The notes under the pieces are model-generated. The model did no database searches. It was not told the origin of the DNA and worked only from the letters and a program-made list of their open reading frames with translations. A stretch of 64,000 nt of DNA from an uncultured Desulfobacter sp. (GTDB lineage: Bacteria; Desulfobacterota; Desulfobacteria; Desulfobacterales; Desulfobacteraceae), in the NCBI RefSeq assembly GCF_963666675.1, contig NZ_OY762929.1, positions 2,976,001 to 3,040,000 on the forward strand, written 5' to 3'. The translations under genes and the position numbers were made by a program. Shown in pieces: positions 53,345 through 61,337 of the stretch (position 1 is its first letter; every line of letters begins with the position of its first letter).

Positions 53345-54232
53345 TTATCTTTTAAGTTCAGCACCACACAGGGTTTCAATGACCGTGGATGCGTGGAAAT
53401 GGTCTGCATCAAACAGCCGGGACAGTTTGATGATATCCTGCTGCTGCTTCTTTGTGGGCACCCGGTTTGCAAAGACGGCCAGGTGTTCATACGTTTGAAG
53501 ACGGGCATGATTAACAAGAGCTGCGATCTCTTCAACGCCATCAAGCAGGGTAATATGCAGCCCCTGGCCGGCCATGGAAACCAGCCAAAGCCAGGCGGCA
53601 AGGCTGCCGGGAGGATCCAGGCTGATGGCCAGGCACGGTACGGAGGCTGCCTTATTTTCAGATCTGATCATTGCACTCAGGCGGCTGATCAAAATAAACT
53701 GTAGCAAGGCCCTGCCCATAGCGCGGTGTTGGCTTTTTAGTTGCCCCAATGCGTCAATGACAGGTAAAAAGCATTGACGCACAGCGATCTTTGGCGGGTA
53801 CTCCCGGCATATCCTGTTGATAATATTTTCGGCCCGCCGGCTGTTTAAGTCGGTAAGCGCCTGCAGCAGTTCATCTGCGGCAGCAAGGGTAGCAGTCGTC
53901 GCCTTGGAGGCCGTCTCTTTTTTGGAACCCGAAAGCAACCCTTTGACCTTTCCGATGGAGACGCCGCGCTCCAGCCAGCGGCAGATCTCCCGGATGGTCT
54001 CAATCTGATCCGGGCTGTACAGGCGATGCCCTTTGGCGTTTCGTTCCGGTCTAATCAGATGATACCGGCGTTCCCAGGCACGAAGGGTCACAGGTTTAAC
54101 ACCGGTAAGTGCTGCGGCTTTACGGATGATAACACCGGTACCGGTCTGCCCTTCCAAGCCGTTCACGATATTCTTCGACTTGTCCTGGAAAACCCTTTTC
54201 TTATTTAAATTCTCCTTATCAGCGTCCATCAT
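53345..54232 (-). CDS. MerR-family regulator with B12-binding-like C-terminal domain lacking the ligand His
   Basis: 295 residues. Residues 35-100 are a MerR winged helix (KAAALTGVKPVTLRAWERRYHLI, then GHRLYSPDQIETI). The C-terminal part aligns in layout with LitR/CarH B12-binding domains, but where D/E-x-H-x-x-G is expected it reads DPPGSLAAW. Such regulators usually sit beside photolyase genes and control light-induced repair. This one may work without cobalamin. The start could be either of two adjacent ATG codons. Confidence 0.75.
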   Translation of the reverse strand: MMDADKENLNKKRVFQDKSKNIVNGLEGQTGTGVIIRKAAALTGVKPVTLRAWERRYHLIRPERNAKGHRLYSPDQIETIREICRWLERGVSIGKVKGLLSGSKKETASKATTATLAAADELLQALTDLNSRRAENIINRICREYPPKIAVRQCFLPVIDALGQLKSQHRAMGRALLQFILISRLSAMIRSENKAASVPCLAISLDPPGSLAAWLWLVSMAGQGLHITLLDGVEEIAALVNHARLQTYEHLAVFANRVPTKKQQQDIIKLSRLFDADHFHASTVIETLCGAELKR

Positions 54233-54313
54233 TAAGTGCCAACGCCCTGGGATACGGATTGCTGATACCAGCGGGGATAAGATGTCTGCCCATAATGTCT
54301 CTCCAATAAACGG

Positions 54314-54321
54314 TTGTACAA
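54314..54321. promoter_or_regulatory. TTGTACAA palindrome 1
   Basis: A perfect 8-base palindrome 82 bp upstream of the merR start; an identical copy is at 54377-54384. The 322-bp intergenic stretch 54233-54554 holds these two sites, the possible promoter for merR-phrB (TTGTAA-N17-TATCTA on the minus strand) and the leader of the gene at 54555; no gene is seen in it. Confidence 0.45.
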
Positions 54322-54376
54322 AAATATTCTATGTATAATAGATAATGCAGCAGAAAATGCTTTACAAGTATTTTTT

Positions 54377-54384
54377 TTGTACAA
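54377..54384. promoter_or_regulatory. TTGTACAA palindrome 2
   Basis: Second copy of the octamer, 63 bp from the first. MerR-family light regulators bind TTGTACA-type repeats, so the pair is a fair operator candidate. Confidence 0.45.
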
Positions 54385-54554
54385 CATTATTTTTACAGCT
54401 TATCGTGGGGCCCACCAGAGACATGAATCTTATTCACCCTTTTAAAATAAATATTTATCCCGTATTTATATAAGGAATATCATGTATAACAAAGCAGCAC
54501 GAATCCATCTTCAGGAACTAAATACCGTTAACAACATTAAAAAGGAAATTAACC

Positions 54555-55460
54555 ATGAGAGCAAAAATACAAGCAGGAATCATGGCCGCTTTTACGGCAG
54601 ACGCGTTGGCTTTGGGCGCACACTGGGTTTACGACATCGCCCGGATAAAAGACAAACACGGACGCCTGGATTTTATGGCACCGCCGGAAATCGCGCCGTT
54701 CCATAAAGGAAAAAAGAAAGGCGATTTCACCCATTATGGAGATCAGATGTTCCTGCTGCTTGAGTCCCTTTCATATTGCTCCGGTTTCGATCTGGACAAT
54801 TTTTCAACCCAGTGGCAGGCGATGTTTGAGGATTACAGCGGCTGGGTGGACAGCGCCACCAAGGAAACACTGGCCAATCTTGAAGCGGGAAAGTCCCCCC
54901 AGGAGGCAGGGTCAGGCTCAACTGATTTAGGCGGTGCCTCCCGGATGGTTCCACTGGCACTTTTTTATGGGGAGGACCGTGGGACGTTTATGGCAAATTC
55001 AGAGACACAAACCGCAATGACCCACAATCACCCCCAGGTTATACAGAGCGCCCGGTTTTTTGCAAGCGCTGCAATCGAGGCGGCTGAAGGCAGAAAACCA
55101 CTGGATGCCCTGGAGATGGCCCAAAAAGAACTCTCTTCAAATTCTCCTATCTACCAGATGATCACAGATGGTCTTGAAAGTGTCGATAAAGCGACAACAC
55201 AGGCCATCGCAGGTTTCGGCCAGATGTGTGAAACCCAGGCCGCCCTGCCCGGCACAATTCATCTGATTGCCAAATATCCAAATGATCTGAAAACCGCAAT
55301 GGTTGAAAATGTCATGGCCGGCGGGGATTCTTCTGCCCGGGGCATTTTGTGCGGATTTATCCTGGGAATCTGTAACGGTATGAATGCCGTCCCGGAACAA
55401 TGGATAAAAGACATACGGTTGGCCGGAAGAATACGGTCATTGGCCGGAATAAAGGAATAA
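54555..55460 (+). CDS. ADP-ribosylglycohydrolase family protein
   Basis: 301 residues. AAFTADALALGAHWVYD near 10-26 and AGGDSSARGILCGFILGICNG near 255-275 are the two metal-site regions of the DraG/crystallin-J1 family (compare GD-x-x-G and GGD-[ST]-D-S). QTAMTHNHPQVIQSARFFASA near 152 is also typical. GGAAAT precedes the ATG. It might remove ADP-ribose from protein or small molecules. It lies about 3 kb from the nif operon, but the usual DraT partner is not in the window, so a nitrogenase role is unproven. Confidence 0.75.
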   Translation: MRAKIQAGIMAAFTADALALGAHWVYDIARIKDKHGRLDFMAPPEIAPFHKGKKKGDFTHYGDQMFLLLESLSYCSGFDLDNFSTQWQAMFEDYSGWVDSATKETLANLEAGKSPQEAGSGSTDLGGASRMVPLALFYGEDRGTFMANSETQTAMTHNHPQVIQSARFFASAAIEAAEGRKPLDALEMAQKELSSNSPIYQMITDGLESVDKATTQAIAGFGQMCETQAALPGTIHLIAKYPNDLKTAMVENVMAGGDSSARGILCGFILGICNGMNAVPEQWIKDIRLAGRIRSLAGIKE

Positions 55461-55652
55461 CGGCCATGGGCCGTCCTTGGTCTATGGACACTGAGGCTTG
55501 GGCCGACAACAAAGACAGAAAAAATCCAGTTGCTTGCTGCTATCCACTGTTACCATGCCTGTATTATAACACAGCTTTTTTTTATTTTTTTCACCTTCAC
55601 AATTAGAGGGGGTGAGCCGTTATATTTTTTCCATCAAAAACGTGACCCTATG

Positions 55653-55686
55653 CGGTTACATGCCTGCCATGGAGTGCATGTAACCG
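55653..55686. repeat. Inverted repeat between convergent genes
   Basis: CGGTTACATGC (55653-55663) and GCATGTAACCG (55676-55686) are perfect 11-base arms around a 12-base loop. It lies in the 265-bp gap between the convergent genes ending at 55460 and 55726. No U-tract follows in either direction, so it may be a terminator hairpin or a protein-binding site. Confidence 0.5.
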
Positions 55687-55725
55687 TAAAAAATAATTGT
55701 AAATATTACAGAACAATCCTTGCTT

Positions 55726-56592
55726 TCAAGCGACCTGCCACAGCATGACGCCCTGGCAGACGCTCTGCTTGTCGTTAAATTTTCCGTCAACAGCCTTGCC
55801 GGCGACATAGGCTGTTAACTTTTCCCGTATTTCCCGGGTGACGTCTGTCATGCCCTGGATAAAAAAGATTATATTTTCCACGGCCTGGTCAACGGTTTCT
55901 TCCCGGTCAAGGTCCCAGACATTGAAATCAATCTGGGGACGGTATCCCTGGGCGTAAAGGTAGGTGAAAGGATAAATAAAATCCCAAGAACTGTTTTTTA
56001 ACGTCTGGCCTGTAACCTGCTTGAACAGGTCATTATATCGGTTGCCGGGGCTCCCGCCGGAAAAGGTGCTCAAATAGCAGAAATTGCTGGAAGCCTGCAT
56101 GACTTTTTCCAATGTCACGGGATCACAGACGCCGGGATTCATGGAAGAAAACACCAGATCAAACTGCCCGGCCAGCCCCTCTTTTTCCAGATCCACCTCC
56201 TGCCAGGTCTGCTGCATGATGCTGATTTGATCCGGACCCAATCCCATCGTATCAATCTTTTGTTTAAGGATGTCGATCATACCACTGGAAGGTTCCAATG
56301 CAACTACACTTGCCCCCATTTGTGCCATGGAGATAGCCCAGTTTCCAGATCCGGCCCCCACATCCAGAACGCGGCTTCCAGGTTTAAGTGCCCCCGCGTT
56401 CCTGAGCATGGACAAGATGCGCTCTTTTCGGGCAACCGCCTCGGGTGTGGCGGATCGTTTATCAAACACCTGGGCGCGCTTGTCCCATTTTTTGTAATGG
56501 GTCATGTCTACTTTTTTTTCAGGATTGTTTTTTAATTCATTGAGCCACAAAGTGTTCCAGATATTTTGGTTATTTAACGGAAATAAAGTCAT
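55726..56592 (-). CDS. Class I SAM-dependent methyltransferase
   Basis: 288 residues from ATG 56592, which has AGGAG 8 bases upstream; a frame start at 56643 lacks this. VLDVGAGSGNWAISMAQMG near 80 is motif I and VALEPSSGMIDILKQK near 100 the ribose loop. The C-terminal 110 residues (TFSGGSPGNRYNDLF on) look like a substrate-specific cap. The TetR-family gene lies upstream on the same strand and may control it. Such stand-alone methyltransferases are common in anaerobes, often near metal or corrinoid genes; substrate unknown. Confidence 0.8.
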   Translation of the reverse strand: MTLFPLNNQNIWNTLWLNELKNNPEKKVDMTHYKKWDKRAQVFDKRSATPEAVARKERILSMLRNAGALKPGSRVLDVGAGSGNWAISMAQMGASVVALEPSSGMIDILKQKIDTMGLGPDQISIMQQTWQEVDLEKEGLAGQFDLVFSSMNPGVCDPVTLEKVMQASSNFCYLSTFSGGSPGNRYNDLFKQVTGQTLKNSSWDFIYPFTYLYAQGYRPQIDFNVWDLDREETVDQAVENIIFFIQGMTDVTREIREKLTAYVAGKAVDGKFNDKQSVCQGVMLWQVA

Positions 56593-56710
56593 TTGGGAAT
56601 CTCCTTTATCATTATGAAAATAATCTGTTAACAATGATTGCAATTCTTTTTATAACAGCCATGGGCTGACCTGACATATCAGCACTGAAGGACAGCCCAC
56701 AACGAAGGTT

Positions 56711-56741
56711 GAAAGAACTCAGTAACTTACTGAGCTCTTTC
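56711..56741. promoter_or_regulatory. Near-perfect palindrome downstream of tetR
   Basis: CTCAGTAA-C-TTACTGAG (56718-56734) with GAAAGA and TCTTTC flanks. It overlaps the tetR stop codon and lies about 120 bp upstream of the methyltransferase start. It could be the terminator of tetR or a TetR operator controlling the methyltransferase gene. Confidence 0.5.
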
Positions 56742-57333
56742 ATATTAAATCAAGCAGCTTCAAAACCGTGTTGACAGCTTTGGCGGCATGTTGCCGGATT
56801 ATTGCTGATGACGGTGGCGCAACCAGACCGGTAAGTACGGTCATACGCATGGACAGAAGAATGCTTAAAAACACATCGATTTCGTATTGGGCGTCTTCAA
56901 TATCAAACCTTTCTTTAAAAAATAGTGAAAGACGGGTTTTGGTACGCACGGGACCAACGGTATAAAAGGCACGCGTGATTTCCGGGACCATGGGACCTTC
57001 GGACACCAGCAACCTGATATTGGCCAGATGTGCCTTTGATAAATGTCTTTCAATGAATCCAATGGAAAAGGCATTCAGGGCTTTTGTGGTGTCCTCCAGG
57101 TTAAGTGCGTCCAAAAAATCGTTGGTCGCCTCCAATCGCTGGGCTTCCAGTGCCGATTTGAAAAGCGCCTCTTTGGATTTAAAATACCGATATACCGTTT
57201 GTTTGGTGACCTGGGCCTGTTCGGCAATTTTATCCATACTTGTGCCGATGAATCCGTTGGATTGAAATAGTTCCTGGGCGGCTTTGAGTATGCGCTGAAT
57301 CTTCATTTTTTTGTTTTGTTCTATTTTTTTCAT
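56740..57333 (-). CDS. TetR-family transcriptional regulator
   Basis: 197 residues. RILKAAQELFQSNGFIGTSM followed by DKIAEQAQVTKQTVYRYFKSKEALF (residues 14-58) is the TetR helix-turn-helix. The C-terminal domain looks like the AefR-type group (RLLVSEGPMVPEITRAFY). It probably represses itself and the methyltransferase downstream. The region upstream contains a good promoter on this strand (see 57425). Confidence 0.9.
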   Translation of the reverse strand: MKKIEQNKKMKIQRILKAAQELFQSNGFIGTSMDKIAEQAQVTKQTVYRYFKSKEALFKSALEAQRLEATNDFLDALNLEDTTKALNAFSIGFIERHLSKAHLANIRLLVSEGPMVPEITRAFYTVGPVRTKTRLSLFFKERFDIEDAQYEIDVFLSILLSMRMTVLTGLVAPPSSAIIRQHAAKAVNTVLKLLDLI

Positions 57334-57424
57334 ATGTGATTTGGCTGGAAATTATAATTATAAGAAACAAACTCCATAGGATGATTTTAATTGACAAGTC
57401 TTGGATAGACCATTACGCAATAGG

Positions 57425-57453
57425 AACATACTTATTGGTATGATTTTTGTCAA
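57425..57453 (-). promoter_or_regulatory. Candidate sigma-70 promoter of tetR
   Basis: On the minus strand TTGACA (57448-57453), 17 bases, then TATGTT (57425-57430), about 90 bp upstream of ATG 57333. CATAC-TTATTG-GTATG lies in the spacer and could bind the repressor. The 571-bp stretch 57334-57904 has no convincing gene: it holds this promoter, the inverted-repeat element at 57707 and a hairpin at 57872. Confidence 0.5.
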
Positions 57454-57706
57454 GACTATTTGAATTTAGGATATAAACAACGCCAGAAAAAAATGCTAAC
57501 CCCAGGGAAGATGAATGAAAAAAATTAAAGGGTTACCTGATGCGCATGATCTTCATGATATCGAAAACCGCGCTCGTGGAATACTTACATCATGGTCGGC
57601 TTGGTGGGAGTTGCGGGGAATGAACACCTGATCTTTTACATGAATACCGAAACTTCGGAGGAGGGATGAATCAAATGTAACCTTTTTGTTTTCTTTTTTT
57701 GTTCTT

Positions 57707-57868
57707 GGCCCATGGTTAAAATAAATCGCACGTTTGATCGTCCTTTAAACCGCTGTTAGCAAGCGTTACGCTCACAGGAGAACAACAAGTAGTTAATTTC
57801 TTTTGCATGCCTTAATGACGACTTAAAAGTCGATGCATCCGTGGCAGATTTAATTTTAACCATGGACC
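57707..57868. mobile_element. 162-bp element with terminal inverted repeats (MITE-like or IS remnant)
   Basis: The left end GGCCCATGGTTAAAATAAAT (57707 on) and the reverse complement of the right end (57847-57868) agree at 20 of 22 aligned positions with one gap. The interior is too short for a transposase and encodes nothing recognisable. It lies 37 bp left of the end of the truncated nifV, next to a hairpin, so it may mark the rearrangement. No target-site duplication was confirmed. Confidence 0.5.
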
Positions 57869-57871
57869 TTT

Positions 57872-57915
57872 CGCCAACTTACAGAAACGGTCTAAAATGT
57901 TTTGTCACGTTGGCG
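57872..57915. repeat. Imperfect hairpin at the nifV break
   Basis: CGCCAAC (57872-57878) and GTTGGCG (57909-57915) with partial pairing inside (ACAGAAAC with GTTTTGT). The last codons and stop of the truncated nifV lie within it. Could be a recombination or repeat sequence brought in by the rearrangement. Confidence 0.45.
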
Positions 57916-58075
57916 TTGAGTTTTGAATGCCCACCTCGATCTCATCAACGCCGCATTCGGCCAGCTGACTTGCGATGGTCAGTTTTTCCAGGGGCCGGAA
58001 AAAGACACCCGGGGCCTGTTCCCCGTCCCGAAGGGTGGTGTCCACCATCCAAACCCGCAGATCATGGGTCTTCAT
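57905..58075 (-). pseudogene. nifV: Truncated homocitrate synthase (5' fragment of nifV)
   Basis: ATG 58075 overlaps the ferredoxin stop (TAATG). The 56-codon frame reads VWMVDTTLRDGEQAPGVFF then a segment ending CGVDEIEVG, an exact match in pattern to the N-terminus of NifV, including the catalytic Arg-Asp. After EVG it diverges to a few unrelated residues and a stop; NifV is normally about 380 residues. The junction falls at the edge of the hairpin at 57872-57915. The fragment cannot be active, so homocitrate must come from another copy. Confidence 0.85.
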
Positions 58076-58380
58076 TACAGTACGTAATCCTCTGCGATCT
58101 CGCCGTCTTCCATGGCGTCTAAAATTGCGTCAATGGCTTCTTCGTTCTCAACATTGCCGTACCAGATGTTATCGGGATAAATGACCATCACCGGACCATC
58201 ATCACACTGTTTCAGGCAGCAGGTGGAAGATACCAGGACTTCTTCAAGGCCCCTGTCGATCACTTCATTTTCAATATAGGCTAAAAAATCTCCGGACCCT
58301 TTTCTGTGGCATTTGCCCTTGGGCTCTCCGCTGGGACGAAAACTTGCGCATACGAGGATGTGTTTTTCGGGCTTGTTCAT
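58075..58380 (-). CDS. Nif-associated [2Fe-2S] ferredoxin, thioredoxin-like
   Basis: 101 residues. Ligands fit C-x12-C (CASFRPSGEPKGKC near 11-24) and C-x3-C (CCLKQC near 54-59) of the thioredoxin-fold [2Fe-2S] (Shethna/FdI-like) ferredoxins found in nif operons. AAGGAG precedes ATG 58380. It follows nifB by 58 bp and overlaps nifV by 1 bp. Probable electron carrier in cofactor assembly or for nitrogenase; acidic C-terminus (AILDAMEDGEIAED). Confidence 0.9.
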   Translation of the reverse strand: MNKPEKHILVCASFRPSGEPKGKCHRKGSGDFLAYIENEVIDRGLEEVLVSSTCCLKQCDDGPVMVIYPDNIWYGNVENEEAIDAILDAMEDGEIAEDYVL

Positions 58381-58438
58381 TTTTTCTCCTTAAAAATTTA
58401 TTTTATGAATTGGTTTTTATAATCAATTTAATTTTGTA

Positions 58439-59758
58439 TTACATGCAACCGGTGCCGGTGCCCCTGCACTCGCCGCAGGAGGTCTGGGAGCGAACAATCA
58501 GATGATCCAAAGACTCACCCTTTTTAATGGCCATCAGCACCAGATCAATCATCCCGTTGACCTCATGGATGGTAAATCCCATGTTGCCCAGCACTTTTTT
58601 GGGGGCTTCGCCCACACCGGACACCAGGATGGTGTGGCAATCTTTAATGGTCCGGGCAAGGTTGTTCCAGCGGACATCGCCGGCACCGGGTTTGGGCACG
58701 GTTCTGGTCTCCACAAATTCCGGGGTGTCCCCGGTCAGGTCGTAGATGTGCAGCTCTTCGGCTTCCCCCAGGCGCTGGTTGATCAAGGCGCCTTCCCGGG
58801 TGGCCAGGGCCACATAGGGTCGTGGGCCGGCGGCATTGAACGCATACCCATCGTCACAATCCTGTTCGTGGCAATACTTGGGCGCGCTGGGCAATGAAAT
58901 GGGGGTCGTGGCGTGAAAGGTCAGCCGATCCATGAGCTTCTGGTTCAAGGGATCGTCCAGCAGGCCTACGGCATCGGCCCGGCAGCGTTTACAATGGGTC
59001 ATCTGGGCCACAAAGACCTTGGCGGCCTCTCTCAGTTCCTTGAGCTGACCCTTGGCCGGTTCCGGCATATCTTCAAAGTTGGAGCCCTTGGTGGGGAAGT
59101 ACGGCATGATGTTGAATATATCCACACCCATCTCGCCCATGGTTCTGGCCACTTCAACCATATGGTCGTCGTTGATGCCGGGCAGCAGAATGGAGTTGAC
59201 CTTGACCATGATATCTCTTTCTTTGAGGCCTTTGACCGCGGCAAGCTGGCGTTCCAACAGCACCTTGGCGCCTTCCAACGGGCCCTTGGAGCGTTTGCCG
59301 TCCCGGACCCAGGAGTAAATCCTGGCGCCGACTTCAGGATCAACCGCATTTACGGTGATACTCACATGGGTGACGTTGATGGCTTTGAGGTCGTCCAGGT
59401 AGGGCTGGATGTTCAAACCGTTGGTGGCCACGCACAAGAGCATTTCCGGGTAGGCCGCACGCACCTTGGTCATGGTTTCCATGGTCTTTTCACCGTTGGC
59501 AAAGGGGTCGCCGGGGCCTGCAATGCCCACAACCGAGATGTTGGGTTTGGCCTCAACCACCTCTGCCAGGTAGGCCATGGCCTGGTCCGGACTCAAAATG
59601 GAGGAGGTGACACCGGGCCGGCTTTCATTGACGCAGTCAAACTTTCTGTTGCAGAAATTGCACTGGATGTTACAGGCCGGTGCAACCGGTAGGTGAACGC
59701 GACCGAAATCCTTGCAGGACTTTTTATTAAAACAGGGGTGGTTATCTAAATTCATCAT
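58439..59758 (-). CDS. nifB: NifB, FeMo-cofactor synthesis radical SAM protein with NifX-like domain
   Basis: 439 residues. The N-terminal radical SAM domain has C29-NIQ-C33-NF-C36 and then NRKFDCVNESRPGV, the NifB hallmark, plus CVATNGLNIQPYLDDL near 122. The C-terminal 120 residues, from about 310, are the NifX/NafY-like domain. It ends CGECRGTGTGC, a further Cys-rich tail. It builds NifB-co from two [4Fe-4S] clusters and SAM carbon. It follows nifN after a 166-bp spacer that holds a large inverted repeat. Confidence 0.97.
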   Translation of the reverse strand: MMNLDNHPCFNKKSCKDFGRVHLPVAPACNIQCNFCNRKFDCVNESRPGVTSSILSPDQAMAYLAEVVEAKPNISVVGIAGPGDPFANGEKTMETMTKVRAAYPEMLLCVATNGLNIQPYLDDLKAINVTHVSITVNAVDPEVGARIYSWVRDGKRSKGPLEGAKVLLERQLAAVKGLKERDIMVKVNSILLPGINDDHMVEVARTMGEMGVDIFNIMPYFPTKGSNFEDMPEPAKGQLKELREAAKVFVAQMTHCKRCRADAVGLLDDPLNQKLMDRLTFHATTPISLPSAPKYCHEQDCDDGYAFNAAGPRPYVALATREGALINQRLGEAEELHIYDLTGDTPEFVETRTVPKPGAGDVRWNNLARTIKDCHTILVSGVGEAPKKVLGNMGFTIHEVNGMIDLVLMAIKKGESLDHLIVRSQTSCGECRGTGTGCM

Positions 59759-59794
59759 GATTTATAATTTCCTTATTTAGTTTCTGCAAAAAAA

Positions 59795-59880
59795 TGGTCA
59801 ATTTTGTTCGAGTTCGAGGCGGACAAAAATTTTAACCGGAGGAATATATACAATCTTTCGAGGATTAAAATTTTTGACCA
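59795..59880. repeat. Intergenic compound inverted repeat between nifN and nifB
   Basis: TGGTCAA (59795) and TTGACCA (59874) form outer arms. Inside, GGACAAAAATTTTAACC (59821-59837) pairs with GGATTAAAATTTTTGACC (59862-59879). TTCGAG repeats and an AT-rich centre lie between. The pairings compete, so two structures are possible. It looks like a dispersed extragenic repeat rather than a plain terminator, although it could limit read-through or stabilise RNA. Confidence 0.6.
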
Positions 59881-59924
59881 ACGAAGAAATCGGGCAAAAG
59901 GGGCCGTTTTTCTGCGGGAACTAT

Positions 59925-61337
59925 TTACATGTATGCGTATCCTATTCTGGATTCAGTCTGTTTTTCAGTTAAAATCGCGTTGACGATGGTGTCATACAAC
60001 TGCTGGGCCCCTTTGTATCCCACGTGCAGGATACGCGAGCCGCCGATGCGGTCGTGGATGGGGAATCCCACCCGGACCAGGGGGATCTTCAGGCGTCTGG
60101 CCATGGCATAGCCCTTGGAGTTTCCGATGATGATTTCAGGGCGAACCTCTTCGGGCATGGCCGCTGCGGTCTCTTCCATGCAGGTAAAATCCATGTCATT
60201 CTGGATGACGGCCTGGTCAATGATATGTTCGGGCAGGGTCTGTTCCAATGCCTTTTTAAAGGTTTTGCTTTTGCCGCCGGAGGCGCACAAGACGGGGACG
60301 ATGCCCACTTCGGCCAGAAAGCCTGCCATGGAGACCACAAAGTCCTCCTCGCCGTAAATCAGGGCCCGTTTTTTGGCCACATATTTATTGCCGTCCACAT
60401 AGGTGTCCACCAGGCGCCATTTCTCTTTTCTGTATCGTTCCGGGATGGGCCGGCCGGAGATCTTGGACAGGATATCCAAAAATCTGTCTGTTGCCTTGAC
60501 CCCGATGGGGATGGGCAGGCGGGTGCAGGGGACGCCAAAGCGTTTGCTTAAAATGTCTCCGGCGGTCTCGTGCCCGGCTTCTGCGGCCAGGGCCAGCACA
60601 GTGCCGAACTCCATGGTGTGAACCGCCACGTTCATCTTTTCAATGGCGGCAATGGTGGTGCCCCCCTTCTGGATGGCCTGGTATTCCTGCCAGGACGGCC
60701 CTTCCAGGCGCTCGGAATAATCGGGCAGAATGGTCACAGGGGCGTTAAAATCTGCAAAAATATCTTTTAAGTGCCGCAGGTCCTCGTTGGAGAGCATACC
60801 TGGGAACAGGTTGACCTTTTTCTTTTTCTTGGGCCGGTAAACGATGCGTTTGCCCACCGGGTTGAACCGGTCCACCACGGCGGCCACAGCACCGTGGAAT
60901 CCGTCCACGTGGGTGCCGGAGTATGACGGGGTGGAGACATGGACCAGGGCCGAGCCGTTGATGGCATTGCCCATGCTGTTCAATATCAGCTGGACATCAT
61001 CGCCAATGGTTTCGGACAGACAGGTGGTGGCGATACCGATCATGGAAGGGGCATACTGGCGGGCCACATTTTCAATGGCCAGCTTCAGGTTGGCCCCGCC
61101 GCCGAATACAGCGGTCTCTTCCGTAAAGTTGGAAGAGGCAATATCCACGGGTTCTTTGAAATGGGAGATCAGGTAACGCCGCATATAGGTGGAACATCCC
61201 TGGGAGCCGTGCAGCAGGGGTACGCAGCCCTCAATGCCCTGGAACACCAGGGTGGCCCCCAGGGGCGTGCACATTTTACATGCATTCTGGGTGGGGGTGT
61301 ATGAGGGGGTCTGTTTATAAGATCTGCTCGAGGTCAT
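59925..61337 (-). CDS. nifN: NifN, FeMo-cofactor assembly scaffold subunit
   Basis: 470 residues from ATG 61337, which overlaps the nifE stop (ATGA). CKMCTPLGATLVFQGIEGC near 20 and LLHGSQGCSTYMRRYL near 42-57 are the cluster ligand regions; ATTCLSETIGDDVQLIL near 111 and HVSTPSYSGTHVDGFHGAV near 144 follow the NifN/NifK pattern. It pairs with NifE to finish the cofactor before delivery to NifDK. Ends YAYM at 59925. Confidence 0.95.
   Translation of the reverse strand: MTSSRSYKQTPSYTPTQNACKMCTPLGATLVFQGIEGCVPLLHGSQGCSTYMRRYLISHFKEPVDIASSNFTEETAVFGGGANLKLAIENVARQYAPSMIGIATTCLSETIGDDVQLILNSMGNAINGSALVHVSTPSYSGTHVDGFHGAVAAVVDRFNPVGKRIVYRPKKKKKVNLFPGMLSNEDLRHLKDIFADFNAPVTILPDYSERLEGPSWQEYQAIQKGGTTIAAIEKMNVAVHTMEFGTVLALAAEAGHETAGDILSKRFGVPCTRLPIPIGVKATDRFLDILSKISGRPIPERYRKEKWRLVDTYVDGNKYVAKKRALIYGEEDFVVSMAGFLAEVGIVPVLCASGGKSKTFKKALEQTLPEHIIDQAVIQNDMDFTCMEETAAAMPEEVRPEIIIGNSKGYAMARRLKIPLVRVGFPIHDRIGGSRILHVGYKGAQQLYDTIVNAILTEKQTESRIGYAYM

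Noticed and set aside
57514..57630. 38-codon frame beginning with ATG 57517 near the tetR promoter
   Set aside because: No homology recognised, weak ribosome site; could be a remnant but nothing supports it.
57841..58122. 93-codon frame on the plus strand
   Set aside because: Antisense to the nifV fragment and the ferredoxin, both of which are clearly real.
58913..59692. 259-codon open frame on the plus strand
   Set aside because: It is antisense to nifB, which has complete motifs and normal length. High GC and biased third positions often create such mirror frames.
60024..60551. 175-codon open frame on the plus strand
   Set aside because: Antisense to nifN; no recognisable domain and no ribosome site.
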